Below are positions 7,165 through 13,059 of a stretch of DNA of 13,059 bases, one piece after another. The stretch covers positions 1 to 13,059 of the forward strand of contig JAQYWI010000157.1 of the NCBI GenBank assembly GCA_030145015.1. Direction: 5' to 3'. The translations under genes and the position numbers were made by a program. The notes under the pieces are model-generated. The model was not told where the DNA came from. It did no database searches and saw only the letters and a program-made list of their open reading frames with translations. The DNA comes from Desulfobacterales bacterium. GTDB lineage: Bacteria; Desulfobacterota; Desulfobacteria; Desulfobacterales; JAHEIW01. Within the stretch, counting starts at the first letter, position 1. Every line of letters starts with the position of its first letter.

Positions 7165-8472
7165 TTAATATTTGATGATTGAAGGCAGATAAAGGCAAAT
7201 CTGGGGAACGAGGACCAACAGTATCACGGATACGACATCAGCTAGCAGGAAAGGTAAAATACCTTTAAAAATGGTTGCAAGAGGAATATCCGGTGCCACG
7301 CCCTTCATGACAAAGACATTCATACCAACAGGAGGTGTAATCACCCCAATTTCTGAAATTCGAGTTATAATAATGCCGAACCAAATGGGATCAAAACCCA
7401 GCTTAACGGCGACAGGGAAAAAAATGGGCACCGTCAGCAAAATAAGTCCCAGGGCATCCATGAAACAACCGCCGATCAGATAAACAATGATGATCATGCT
7501 CATAATGACGAGTGGGGGCAGGTTCAATCCTACGACATAGTCTGCCAGCGCAAAGGGTACCCGGGTGACCGCTATGAATTTATTAAATATGATCGCACCG
7601 AGGACAATAATCATTATCATGGCCGTGGTGCGGGTGGTTGTGTAGATCGAATCAGTGAACCCCTTCGCGTTTAGCCGCCGCATAATAATACTCATGCCCA
7701 TAACGGCAAAGGCGCCGACTCCGGCGGCCTCGGTAGGCGTAAACCAACCGCCGAAAAGGCCCCCGAAAACCAGGGCAAAAATCGCGAGTGTTTCTGCCGT
7801 ACCGCCCCAGAGGCCCGTTATTTTACTTTTTAATGAAATTTTCGGACCTCTCGGGCCGAGGTTGGGGTTCAGTCTACAAATGATTGAAATCGTAACGATA
7901 TAAAGGAAGGCTTCGAGGAGACCGGGGATAAAGCCGGCGGCGAACAGCTTTCCGATGGACTGCTCGGTCATTATTCCGTAGATAATAAGAATCACGCTGG
8001 GCGGTATAAGGATCCCCATGCTGCCCCCGGCGGCGATGCTGCCGGTTGCCAGCCCCATGTCGTATTTGTACTTTTTCATTTCCGGTAACGCAACCGCGCC
8101 CATGGTCGCCACGGTAGCCGTGCTGGAGCCGCATATGGCCGCGAAACCGGCGCAGGCGCCGATAGTTGCCATGGCAAGACCGCCGCGCATATGGCCCAGC
8201 CAGTTATAGGCTGACTTATACAGCCGGCTGCTTATTCCGGAAGAAAAGGAAAACTGCCCCATAAGGATGAAGAGCGGGACGACACTGAAATTATAAGACG
8301 AGAACTGGCCCCATGTGGCCCTTGCCGCCATGGTCAGGCCGCCTTCAGATGAGACTATAAATATGAAACCGGAAAGGCCGATCAGGGCCATTGCAAAACC
8401 GACCGGCATGCGGATAGCTAAAAAGAAAAACAGAAATGCCAGGCCTATGATACCAACGACAACAGGACTCAT
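7165..8472 (-). CDS. dctM: TRAP transporter large permease subunit DctM
   Basis: This 435-residue protein is the 12-TM-type large membrane subunit of a tripartite ATP-independent periplasmic transporter. It carries out Na+-coupled import of organic acids delivered by the DctP binding protein. It is hydrophobic throughout. Family-typical segments are RMPVGFAMALIG (21-32), CGSSTATVATMGAV (114-127), GGSMGILIPPS (149-159), and near the C-terminus GGCFMDALG and ITPPVGMNVFV. The ATG overlaps the dctQ stop by 4 bp (ATGA), indicating translational coupling. AGGTGA lies about 10 bp upstream of the start. The substrate is not readable from this subunit. Confidence 0.96.
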   Translation of the reverse strand: MSPVVVGIIGLAFLFFFLAIRMPVGFAMALIGLSGFIFIVSSEGGLTMAARATWGQFSSYNFSVVPLFILMGQFSFSSGISSRLYKSAYNWLGHMRGGLAMATIGACAGFAAICGSSTATVATMGAVALPEMKKYKYDMGLATGSIAAGGSMGILIPPSVILIIYGIMTEQSIGKLFAAGFIPGLLEAFLYIVTISIICRLNPNLGPRGPKISLKSKITGLWGGTAETLAIFALVFGGLFGGWFTPTEAAGVGAFAVMGMSIIMRRLNAKGFTDSIYTTTRTTAMIMIIVLGAIIFNKFIAVTRVPFALADYVVGLNLPPLVIMSMIIIVYLIGGCFMDALGLILLTVPIFFPVAVKLGFDPIWFGIIITRISEIGVITPPVGMNVFVMKGVAPDIPLATIFKGILPFLLADVVSVILLVLVPQICLYLPSIIKY

Positions 8473-8951
8473 TTAAATATCTCACCTATGGATTTAATAA
8501 CATCGTTCAAAAGGATCAAAGCAAACATCAGGAGGCCGAAGGCAACGGCGATGATAAAAGGATAAAAGGGTGTCGCCGTGGCTGGTGATACCTCACCGAT
8601 TTGGTAGAGGTTGATCGCGTACTTGACGCACTGCCAGGATATCACGGCATAGAGTGCAGTGCCCAAAATGGCGACGAGCGAATCGAGAATGGCCTGAACC
8701 CGAGGGGGTAGTCGGTCCGCAAAGATGGTGATCGCGATGTGGCCCTTTTTTGAAGCACAATGGGCAAGCGCAAACGTAATCGTTATGGATGCCAAAAAGC
8801 CTGTGAATTCATAAGTGCCTAAGATAGGCTTCCACACAGCCCGGAGGACGACGTTGACAAAGACCAACCCCATCATGAGCACAAGGGCGATACCGCTGAG
8901 GATATTGAGCTTGCGACTGAACCCGTAAACGGTTTTTTCAAAAGAAAGCAT
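8469..8951 (-). CDS. dctQ: TRAP transporter small permease subunit DctQ
   Basis: The 160-residue protein has four predicted transmembrane helices (about 17-38, 48-64, 88-106 and 128-148). It carries the DctQ-typical FVNVVLRAVW and YEFTGFLASITITFALAHCASKKGHI pattern split over helices 1 and 2. DctQ pairs with DctM to form the membrane complex. AGGA lies 7 bp before the ATG. Unusually for a TRAP operon, it is separated from the upstream dctP by about 490 bp of structured noncoding DNA. Confidence 0.93.
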   Translation of the reverse strand: MLSFEKTVYGFSRKLNILSGIALVLMMGLVFVNVVLRAVWKPILGTYEFTGFLASITITFALAHCASKKGHIAITIFADRLPPRVQAILDSLVAILGTALYAVISWQCVKYAINLYQIGEVSPATATPFYPFIIAVAFGLLMFALILLNDVIKSIGEIFK

Positions 8952-9108
8952 TCTTAAATCCTAGGACCACTGCTTCGTTTCTGAAGATAACATCCCGATC
9001 TCGCAGGTCGACTGGAGGTGTTTTGTGCCAAACAGTCCGGTCATTGTGAAATCCGATAGTTCTGCCGTCCGGTTGAAAGTTTCATTGGGTTTTCCAAACC
9101 GGGTGGTT

Positions 9109-9143
9109 GTTACTGACCGGATGCGGCTCACCCGGTCAGTAAC
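9109..9143. repeat. Perfect 12-bp inverted repeat
   Basis: GTTACTGACCGG at 9109-9120 pairs exactly with CCGGTCAGTAAC at 9132-9143 across an 11-nt loop. No T tract follows on either strand. Confidence 0.8.
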
Positions 9144-9171
9144 GCAATGATTGCGAACTGACGTTCGCTTG

Positions 9172-9231
9172 TTTTTCCGCCCTATGGCCGGAAATCCAAA
9201 CCATCCCGCTCATTGAGCGGGCTGGTCATTG
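9172..9231. repeat. Double-hairpin module, copy A
   Basis: The module starts with a hairpin of TTTCCG / CGGAAA arms (9174-9194) and a linker TCCAAACC. A second hairpin follows, CCCGCTC (9205-9211) pairing with GAGCGGG (9215-9221), and the module ends TGGTCATTG. The layout and linkers match copy B at 9282-9335. Confidence 0.75.
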
Positions 9232-9281
9232 GCCCGCACCCGGTTCCACCCGCAACGAATGGGGCACTTCGCACCCCTGTC

Positions 9282-9335
9282 TTTTACCGCCTACGGCGGT
9301 AAAATCCAAGCCACCCGCTTTGCGGGTGGTCGTTG
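9282..9335. repeat. Double-hairpin module, copy B
   Basis: The first stem is a perfect 10-bp TTTTACCGCC / GGCGGTAAAA with loop TAC (9282-9304). The linker is TCCAAGCC. The second stem is a perfect 8-bp CCACCCGC / GCGGGTGG with loop TTT (9311-9329). The module ends TGGTCGTTG. It is a direct-orientation relative of copy A. Confidence 0.8.
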
Positions 9336-9354
9336 ACTCAGCTTGGACGGTTTA

Positions 9355-9387
9355 GAAGGGGTCCCGACCAAAGGTCGGGACCCCTTC
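9355..9387. repeat. Perfect 15-bp GC-rich hairpin downstream of dctP
   Basis: Arms 9355-9369 and 9373-9387 (GAAGGGGTCCCGACC and its complement) form a 15-bp stem with a 3-nt loop, 53 bp after the dctP stop on the transcribed strand. No U tract follows on the minus strand, so it is not a canonical intrinsic terminator. It is well placed to block 3' exonucleases. Confidence 0.85.
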
Positions 9388-9440
9388 ACACTTAATTCGC
9401 GTGGGTTGAGGATTGTGAATATCCTGACATGAAATAGGAT

Positions 9441-10484
9441 CTAGTACGCCGGCGGATACTTCTTGGAATTTATCGCAGCTCTCTCAATGACAAAATCAAG
9501 GATTTCTTGGCCTGGTAATCCTTTTGCATTCATCCGGGCCACATAATCGCTGTGAAGCGGCTGCATAAGGTCCATCGCCGTTTTCATATCCGCATCCGGC
9601 CACTTGACAATTTCCATGCCGTGCTCTTTGATGCCGTAATCGATGCCGCCCGCGACCTGTTGAGAATCCCATATCTTGGCGGCTCTTTCAGTCCAGCCCT
9701 CATTGATCGCTTCAATCGCCGTCTGCACGTCCTTGGGAAGGCTGTTCCATTTTTTGAGGTTCATCGTTACGTACATTATGGAATTATAGACCGGAGGGAG
9801 GTTGGTGATGTATTTTGTGACCTCGGCCTGCTTCCAGCCCTTGAGAACCTCCGGCGGCCCGATTTGGCCCTCGACGACGCCCTTGCTTAATGCCTCATAG
9901 ACATCGGCCATAGGCATGGCTACCGGTACAGCGCCCAAGGCCTCAATGGATTTTGCGGTGGTCCCGGTGGCCCGGATTCGCATGCCTTTGATCTCCGACA
10001 GGGAGCTTACCTTTTTTTTGGAGTACAGAGAGCCGGGTCCGGCTGAATATAACCACATCAATTTAGTGTCCATGAGTTCTTTTGGCTGAAATTTTTTATA
10101 CCCTTCCCAGGCACCCACGGCCGTGGCGGTGGCGCTCCCAAAATAAATGCCGGGGAATTCAAAGGCTTCCATCACAGGAAAGCGGCCGCGCGTATAGCCC
10201 ATTGACGAGCCACAGATATCAGCGGTACCACTGACCACGCCATCGTACATCTCTGCGCTCTTGAGAAGGGTATTTACTGGAAACATATTGATTTTGATAT
10301 GACCTTTAGAGACGGCTTCGACTTCTTCTGCCCATTGTTTGAATACGCCCGCCTGATAATGGCTGGCTGGGAAGATGTGAGCAAATGACAGATTAACTTC
10401 GGCTGCCCCGGCATTAAAGACGCCGGAGAAAGAAAGCAGAAAGATAAAAATAAATCCTAAAAATAGTAATCTTTTCTTTTTCAT
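9441..10484 (-). CDS. dctP: TRAP transporter periplasmic solute-binding protein DctP
   Basis: This is the extracytoplasmic receptor that captures the substrate for DctQM. The 347-residue precursor has a Sec signal peptide: MKKKR, a hydrophobic core of about 6-20, and likely cleavage after AGAA near residue 28. The mature part begins VNLSFAHIFP and shows GMRIRATG (167-174), where R171 corresponds to the arginine that salt-bridges the substrate carboxylate in most family members. VEGQIGP (204-210) and a C-terminal helical region follow. A strong Shine-Dalgarno (GGGAGG, 6 bp before ATG) suggests high translation, as expected for a receptor needed in excess. It is the first transporter gene on this strand, lying downstream of the dehydrogenase gene. 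The substrate is probably a carboxylate, identity unknown. Confidence 0.95.
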   Translation of the reverse strand: MKKKRLLFLGFIFIFLLSFSGVFNAGAAEVNLSFAHIFPASHYQAGVFKQWAEEVEAVSKGHIKINMFPVNTLLKSAEMYDGVVSGTADICGSSMGYTRGRFPVMEAFEFPGIYFGSATATAVGAWEGYKKFQPKELMDTKLMWLYSAGPGSLYSKKKVSSLSEIKGMRIRATGTTAKSIEALGAVPVAMPMADVYEALSKGVVEGQIGPPEVLKGWKQAEVTKYITNLPPVYNSIMYVTMNLKKWNSLPKDVQTAIEAINEGWTERAAKIWDSQQVAGGIDYGIKEHGMEIVKWPDADMKTAMDLMQPLHSDYVARMNAKGLPGQEILDFVIERAAINSKKYPPAY

Positions 10485-10671
10485 AACTTACCTCCCGTTG
10501 ATGGAACTTAAAGGTTAATATAGCTGGATTGCCATATTACATTGTCTCTGCGTGAAATATCACCCCCCTCACATTGAAACAAGAATCTGAAATCCCAATC
10601 GGGTTAGAATTCAATTTATATGTCGCACATGGTCTGTTATTGGTTGTAATTTACGTGAAAAAGCCAGAATG

Positions 10672-10690
10672 CCCCGTGCTGTGCACGGGG
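10672..10690. repeat. 8-bp hairpin, REP-like, related to 11026-11065
   Basis: CCCCGTGC pairs with GCACGGGG across a TGT loop. It is preceded by GAATG and followed by ATGAAT. The hairpin at 11026-11065 has the same frame: GAATTCCCCG before and CGGGATGAAT after. Confidence 0.7.
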
Positions 10691-10708
10691 ATGAATGGCC
10701 ATGTTGGT

Positions 10709-10728
10709 TTGGGGGCGCAAACCCCCAA
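10709..10728. repeat. 7-bp hairpin
   Basis: TTGGGGG (10709-10715) pairs with CCCCCAA (10722-10728) over a 6-nt loop. No T tract is present. Confidence 0.55.
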
Positions 10729-10796
10729 GCATATTCGGCTTCTTCACTGAGTCTTTTCCCAATAACTCCGGAGGCTGTTATGTTTTTCCTTTTTAG

Positions 10797-10831
10797 GCCT
10801 TACGCCTTACACCATAGGCCGTACGCCGTAT
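10797..10831 (+). repeat. 7-bp tandem array, GCCTTAC/GCCGTAC type
   Basis: Five consecutive heptads GCCTTAC, GCCTTAC, ACCATAG, GCCGTAC, GCCGTAT. This is a distinct sequence family from the other arrays but has the same period and is again intergenic. Confidence 0.8.
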
Positions 10832-11025
10832 TTATATCCCTATTTGTCGGGACTGAGGATGTCAAGGAAAAAGGTTAAGACTTTAAAAACATACTTCCCT
10901 GTACGTAAAAATGAGTTCACCGTATTTCAAATTGTCCTTATGGAAAGACGCCAGTGAAAATCCCCTTCCCGCTGGTGTTATATATTTGATTTATGGCCTC
11001 AAAAAGGTTTTTCTCCCTCTTTAAG

Positions 11026-11065
11026 TTCGAATTCCCCGCTGCTTGCAGCGCGGGATGAATTCGAA
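11026..11065. repeat. Long imperfect hairpin with GAATTC outer arms
   Basis: The outer arms TTCGAATTC (11026-11034) and GAATTCGAA (11057-11065) are complementary. The inner stem CGCTGC / GCAGCG (11037-11042 with 11045-11050) closes a TT loop, with a few unpaired bases between. It resembles the hairpin at 10672-10690 in its flanks. Confidence 0.7.
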
Positions 11066-11090
11066 TTCGCTTGTATTCAGCTTAATCGGA

Positions 11091-11133
11091 GGGTATCAGG
11101 AGCCGACGTGATACCCTGCAAGTTGCTGCAGGG
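11091..11133. repeat. Two overlapping, competing hairpins 3' of the dehydrogenase gene
   Basis: GGGTATCA (11091-11098) pairs with TGATACCC (11109-11116). CCCTGCA (11114-11120) pairs with TGCAGGG (11127-11133). The two stems share bases 11114-11116, so both cannot form completely. They lie 32-74 bp after the dehydrogenase stop on its strand. No U tract follows. Confidence 0.6.
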
Positions 11134-11164
11134 AGAGTTCATTACCTGATGATTGAAGTCGGAA

Positions 11165-12331
11165 TTAAATCATCTTTTTAACGATACCAATAATATCCTC
11201 CTCGGATGTTTTTCGTGGATTGAATTGGCACTGGACACTGTTAAAGGTTTCCTGAACAATGGTTTGCATATGATCTTCTCGGTAACCAAAATCACTCAGC
11301 CTTGCGCTTATCCCGACCTCCTCGAGTAACGCGTTAAGCCTTTGATATGATTCAGCGCATGAAACGGATGTGTCGGCTTCAGAATCAATGAATCCAAAGG
11401 CCTTGAAAATGTTGGTTACTTTCATTTCGTGAGCGTCTTCATTGTATCCCAGCACATGGGGAAGAACCATGCCGCATGCCTGACCGTGTGGGATATGGTA
11501 AAGCGCGCACAATGGCATGACCATCGCATGACAAAGTCCCATATGGGCGTTCATGCCGGCAATCATTGCCATGGTTGAACCGACCTGTACGGTCTCACGC
11601 GCGTCAATATCTTTACCATGATAATATGCCCTTTTGAGTCCTCTTCCGATCAGCTCAATGGCCCTGATGGAAAAAAGTTCGGAAGCGACACTCGCATCCT
11701 TTGATAAATAGGATTCAATCGCGTGGGTCAGGGCGTCGACACCGCTGTTGGCCGTGATATTCGGGGGCATGGATTTTGTTATTTCGGGATCTGTGATTGC
11801 CACGGCAGGACAGATCCGGGTACTGAGAACGAGAAATTTGGATTGAATCTTCTCGTCAATCAATACGATACCGTCGGATATCTCACTCCCGGTCCCGGAA
11901 GTGGTTGGAACGGCGATGATCTTTCGCGTGAGGGGCTCGGGGATCCTGTCGATCCCTCCATAATTTCTGATATGGCCTCCGAACTGGGCGATTACGGCAA
12001 GACCCTTTGCCACGTCGATGACACTTCCGCCGCCTACAGCCAGAATCGAATCAAAATCCTCGAGATCAAGATTTTCCACAAGCGTCTCGAAAAAGCCTAC
12101 GGTCGGTTCTTCGGTCACGTCATCACGCAGAAGATATTCCAAATTTGATTGCTCTAGCGATGTGACGATCGGTTTGACAACCCCTAAATCGACTAACGAC
12201 TTATCCGTCAACAGCAGGGTTTTGTTACAGCCGAGATCTTTTAAAATAGAACCGGATTTCCCGGAGAGCCCCCTTCCATGATGCCAGCTTGTCGGGAAAT
12301 TAAATTTCATTGCCAGGGATCTTTGATTCAT
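11165..12331 (-). CDS. Iron-containing (group III) alcohol dehydrogenase
   Basis: This NAD(P)-dependent Fe-ADH family protein of 388 residues interconverts alcohols and aldehydes; the particular substrate cannot be told. The N-terminal nucleotide-binding domain shows GGGSVIDVAKG (100-110) and VPTTSGTGSE (141-150). The C-terminal helical domain has the metal ligands D199, H203 (GVDALTHAIES), H268 (GLCHAM) and H282 (IPHGQ). Position 272, where FucO-type enzymes have the active-site His (H267 in E. coli FucO), is Met, and the usual PLGA is PLCA. A start at 12310 (residue 8) is also possible and gives a more typical 381 residues; neither ATG has a good Shine-Dalgarno. The gene is divergent from the regulator at 12824 and upstream of the TRAP genes on the same strand. 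Confidence 0.92.
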   Translation of the reverse strand: MNQRSLAMKFNFPTSWHHGRGLSGKSGSILKDLGCNKTLLLTDKSLVDLGVVKPIVTSLEQSNLEYLLRDDVTEEPTVGFFETLVENLDLEDFDSILAVGGGSVIDVAKGLAVIAQFGGHIRNYGGIDRIPEPLTRKIIAVPTTSGTGSEISDGIVLIDEKIQSKFLVLSTRICPAVAITDPEITKSMPPNITANSGVDALTHAIESYLSKDASVASELFSIRAIELIGRGLKRAYYHGKDIDARETVQVGSTMAMIAGMNAHMGLCHAMVMPLCALYHIPHGQACGMVLPHVLGYNEDAHEMKVTNIFKAFGFIDSEADTSVSCAESYQRLNALLEEVGISARLSDFGYREDHMQTIVQETFNSVQCQFNPRKTSEEDIIGIVKKMI

Positions 12332-12403
12332 AACCGGACATTACTGAATCTAGGGGTAAACTGCGATATTGGATTGATAAAATACTGCGCTGGTATGTAA
12401 ATA

Positions 12404-12423
12404 CTATCGACTAAAGTTGATAG
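12404..12423. promoter_or_regulatory. 20-bp palindrome, possible operator
   Basis: CTATCGACTA followed by AAGTTGATAG, with 8 of 10 positions complementary. It lies just downstream of the predicted dehydrogenase transcription start, a typical repressor position. The binding protein is unknown. Confidence 0.4.
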
Positions 12424-12445
12424 GAAGTTCCTTTTTTAGGATTGG

Positions 12446-12474
12446 AGTATAGGGAATATCGGCATGTGTGTCAA
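12446..12474 (-). promoter_or_regulatory. Near-consensus sigma70 promoter for the dehydrogenase gene
   Basis: On the minus strand: TTGACA (12474-12469), an exact 17-bp spacer, and TATACT (12451-12446). It gives a leader of about 110 nt to the ATG at 12331. It is among the best promoter matches in the window, which implies that repression rather than activation may control the gene. Confidence 0.7.
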
Positions 12475-12548
12475 TCCATCTATCGCCCCCAAATCCACCG
12501 CCTAATCGGAGAAGGATTGTATTTATCCCTACAATTGCGGTCAGAAAC

Positions 12549-12603
12549 TTGTACGAAAATTACCGGGAATTTCACTAATCTCCGTTATTTTGTACGATAA
12601 TTT
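12549..12603 (+). promoter_or_regulatory. Paired direct repeats TTGTACGAWAATTW, possible regulator sites
   Basis: TTGTACGAAAATTA (12549-12562) and TTGTACGATAATTT (12590-12603) match at 12 of 14 positions and start 41 bp apart, close to four helical turns. They lie between the two divergent promoters. Confidence 0.5.
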
Positions 12604-12730
12604 GCTATATGCAAACTTGCCTCCTTCGCCCTCCAGAATCGGCTTTCCCGCATCAAAATCAGAATGAAGAGCAGATTTTCTGTTAATATTTGTTATTATA
12701 AGTAATAAAAGATTCAAATTTTTAAAAATA

Positions 12731-12760
12731 TTGACAAAATATTACAATAAAAGCTATATA
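12731..12760 (+). promoter_or_regulatory. Near-consensus sigma70 promoter for the HTH regulator gene
   Basis: TTGACA (12731-12736), an 18-bp AT-rich spacer and TATATA (12755-12760). The predicted leader to the ATG at 12824 is about 57 nt. Confidence 0.65.
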
Positions 12761-12823
12761 AAAACAGTAATTAGGCTGGATTGGCTATACACTCTTTGCA
12801 TGTCGATTAAAAGGCAGAACCTT

Positions 12824-13059
12824 ATGAAAAAGTTATTATCAACCAAAGAGGTCGCAGAATTTTTAAATGTCAATGAAAAGATGGTTTACACGCTGGTTGC
12901 AGAAAAGGGTCTGCCCGCCTCCAAAGTAACGGGTAAATGGCTTTTTCCGCGACATCTGGTGGACCAGTGGGTTGAAACCCAAACCATTAACTATCCGGAC
13001 ACCGGCAGGCTTTTACCCGTCCAGCAGGGATTGCTCATACTGGCCGGCAGCAACGATCC
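12824..13059 (+). CDS. Excisionase-type HTH regulator with start of a PBP-like domain, 3' end cut by window
   Basis: The 78 visible residues begin with an HTH_17 (excisionase/MerR-like) fold: LLSTKEVAEFLNVNEKMVY, then GLPASKVTGKWLFPRHLVDQW, the winged-helix pattern of this class. After a short linker, QQGLLILAGSNDP begins what looks like a periplasmic-binding-protein-like ligand domain (PBP_like, PF12727). Proteins with this architecture are one-component regulators, some near molybdate or tungstate uptake genes; the ligand here is unknown. The start at 12824 has AAGG about 10 bp upstream. An in-frame ATG at 12800 would add eight residues but lacks a ribosome-binding site. It is divergent from the dehydrogenase gene, so regulation of that gene is possible but not shown. 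Confidence 0.8.
   Translation, partial: MKKLLSTKEVAEFLNVNEKMVYTLVAEKGLPASKVTGKWLFPRHLVDQWVETQTINYPDTGRLLPVQQGLLILAGSND

Larger units (their letters stand above)
8952..9440. repeat. Hairpin-rich spacer between dctP and dctQ
   Basis: These 489 bp hold no gene I can support. They contain at least six inverted repeats, described separately, and a tandem duplication of a two-hairpin module. By position they would lie in the dctP-dctQM transcript if the three genes form one operon. A role in transcript processing, 3'-end protection of dctP mRNA or partial termination, as with REP elements in malE-malF, is an inference. The alternative is that dctQM has its own promoter; I found no strong one. Confidence 0.7.
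10485..11164. other. Noncoding stretch between the dehydrogenase gene and dctP
   Basis: These 680 bp contain no gene I can support. They hold hairpins at 10672-10690, 10709-10728, 11026-11065 and 11091-11133 and a heptad array at 10797-10831. I saw no convincing promoter for dctP. One weak candidate is a TATATT about 50 bp upstream of the ATG without a good -35. An open frame at 10669-10878 consists of repeat-derived sequence. Confidence 0.6.
12332..12823. promoter_or_regulatory. Divergent regulatory spacer between dehydrogenase and regulator genes
   Basis: These 492 bp have no gene. They hold one strong sigma70 promoter in each direction (12446-12474 minus; 12731-12760 plus), a 20-bp palindrome, a pair of direct repeats and a short inverted repeat ATTGTA / TACAAT (12516-12521 with 12530-12535). 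The region from about 12660 to 12780 is strongly AT-rich and includes TTATTA-taag-TAATAA. Confidence 0.65.

Noticed and set aside
9355..9387. Rho-independent terminator for dctP
   Set aside because: The stem is excellent, but no run of U follows it on the minus strand, so it was listed as a hairpin only.
10485..10680. Sigma54 or sigma70 promoter for dctP
   Set aside because: No GG-N10-GC pair at proper context was found, and the TATATT near the gene lacks a matching -35.
10669..10878. Open frame of 69 codons between the dehydrogenase gene and dctP
   Set aside because: It crosses two hairpins and the GCCKTAC heptad array, has no Shine-Dalgarno and shows no recognisable domain.

Overview
The window looks like a chromosomal segment of a sulfate-reducer-type deltaproteobacterium (Desulfobacterota, probably Desulfobacterales). 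The evidence is moderate base composition, the core gene order ffh-rpsP-khpA-rimM-trmD followed by a PF09936-type RNA methyltransferase, a TRAP transporter, an iron-dependent alcohol dehydrogenase and an excisionase-HTH/PBP-type regulator. The taxonomic call is an inference from gene content; no rRNA or other marker is present.

Layout. Positions 1-3632 (minus strand) hold a translation and protein-export operon read from right to left: ffh, rpsP, khpA, rimM, trmD and a SpoU-like methyltransferase cut by the window edge. A good sigma70 promoter lies upstream of ffh. Positions 3794-4840 (plus) encode RlmN. Positions 4841-5324, between convergent genes, are filled by a composite inverted-repeat element with 7-bp-periodic arms. 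Positions 5325-6317 (minus) encode a MnmA/ThiI-like PP-loop protein, divergent from nth (endonuclease III, 6483-7124, plus). The start codons of these two genes sit in or against mirrored heptad arrays.

Positions 7165-10484 (minus) hold a TRAP transporter, dctP - 489 bp of hairpin-rich spacer - dctQ - dctM, where dctQ and dctM overlap by 4 bp. Positions 10485-11164 are a noncoding stretch of hairpins and another heptad array. Positions 11165-12331 (minus) encode an iron-containing alcohol dehydrogenase with a near-consensus promoter. It is divergent from a regulator gene starting at 12824 (plus) and cut by the window end.

How the genes fit together. The left half is housekeeping: SRP, ribosome assembly, tRNA and rRNA modification, and base excision repair. 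The right half looks like a catabolic or uptake module: carboxylate-type TRAP uptake beside an NAD(P)-dependent alcohol/aldehyde oxidoreductase. The substrate cannot be read from the sequence, and the link between transporter and dehydrogenase rests on adjacency and shared strand only.

The most unusual signal is in the spacers. At least four unrelated heptanucleotide-periodic repeat families occur (AGGTGTC, GAACATC, CAACGGA-like and GCCKTAC types), two of them as inverted pairs. In addition, a composite double-hairpin module is tandemly duplicated between dctP and dctQ. I found no convincing new protein system.
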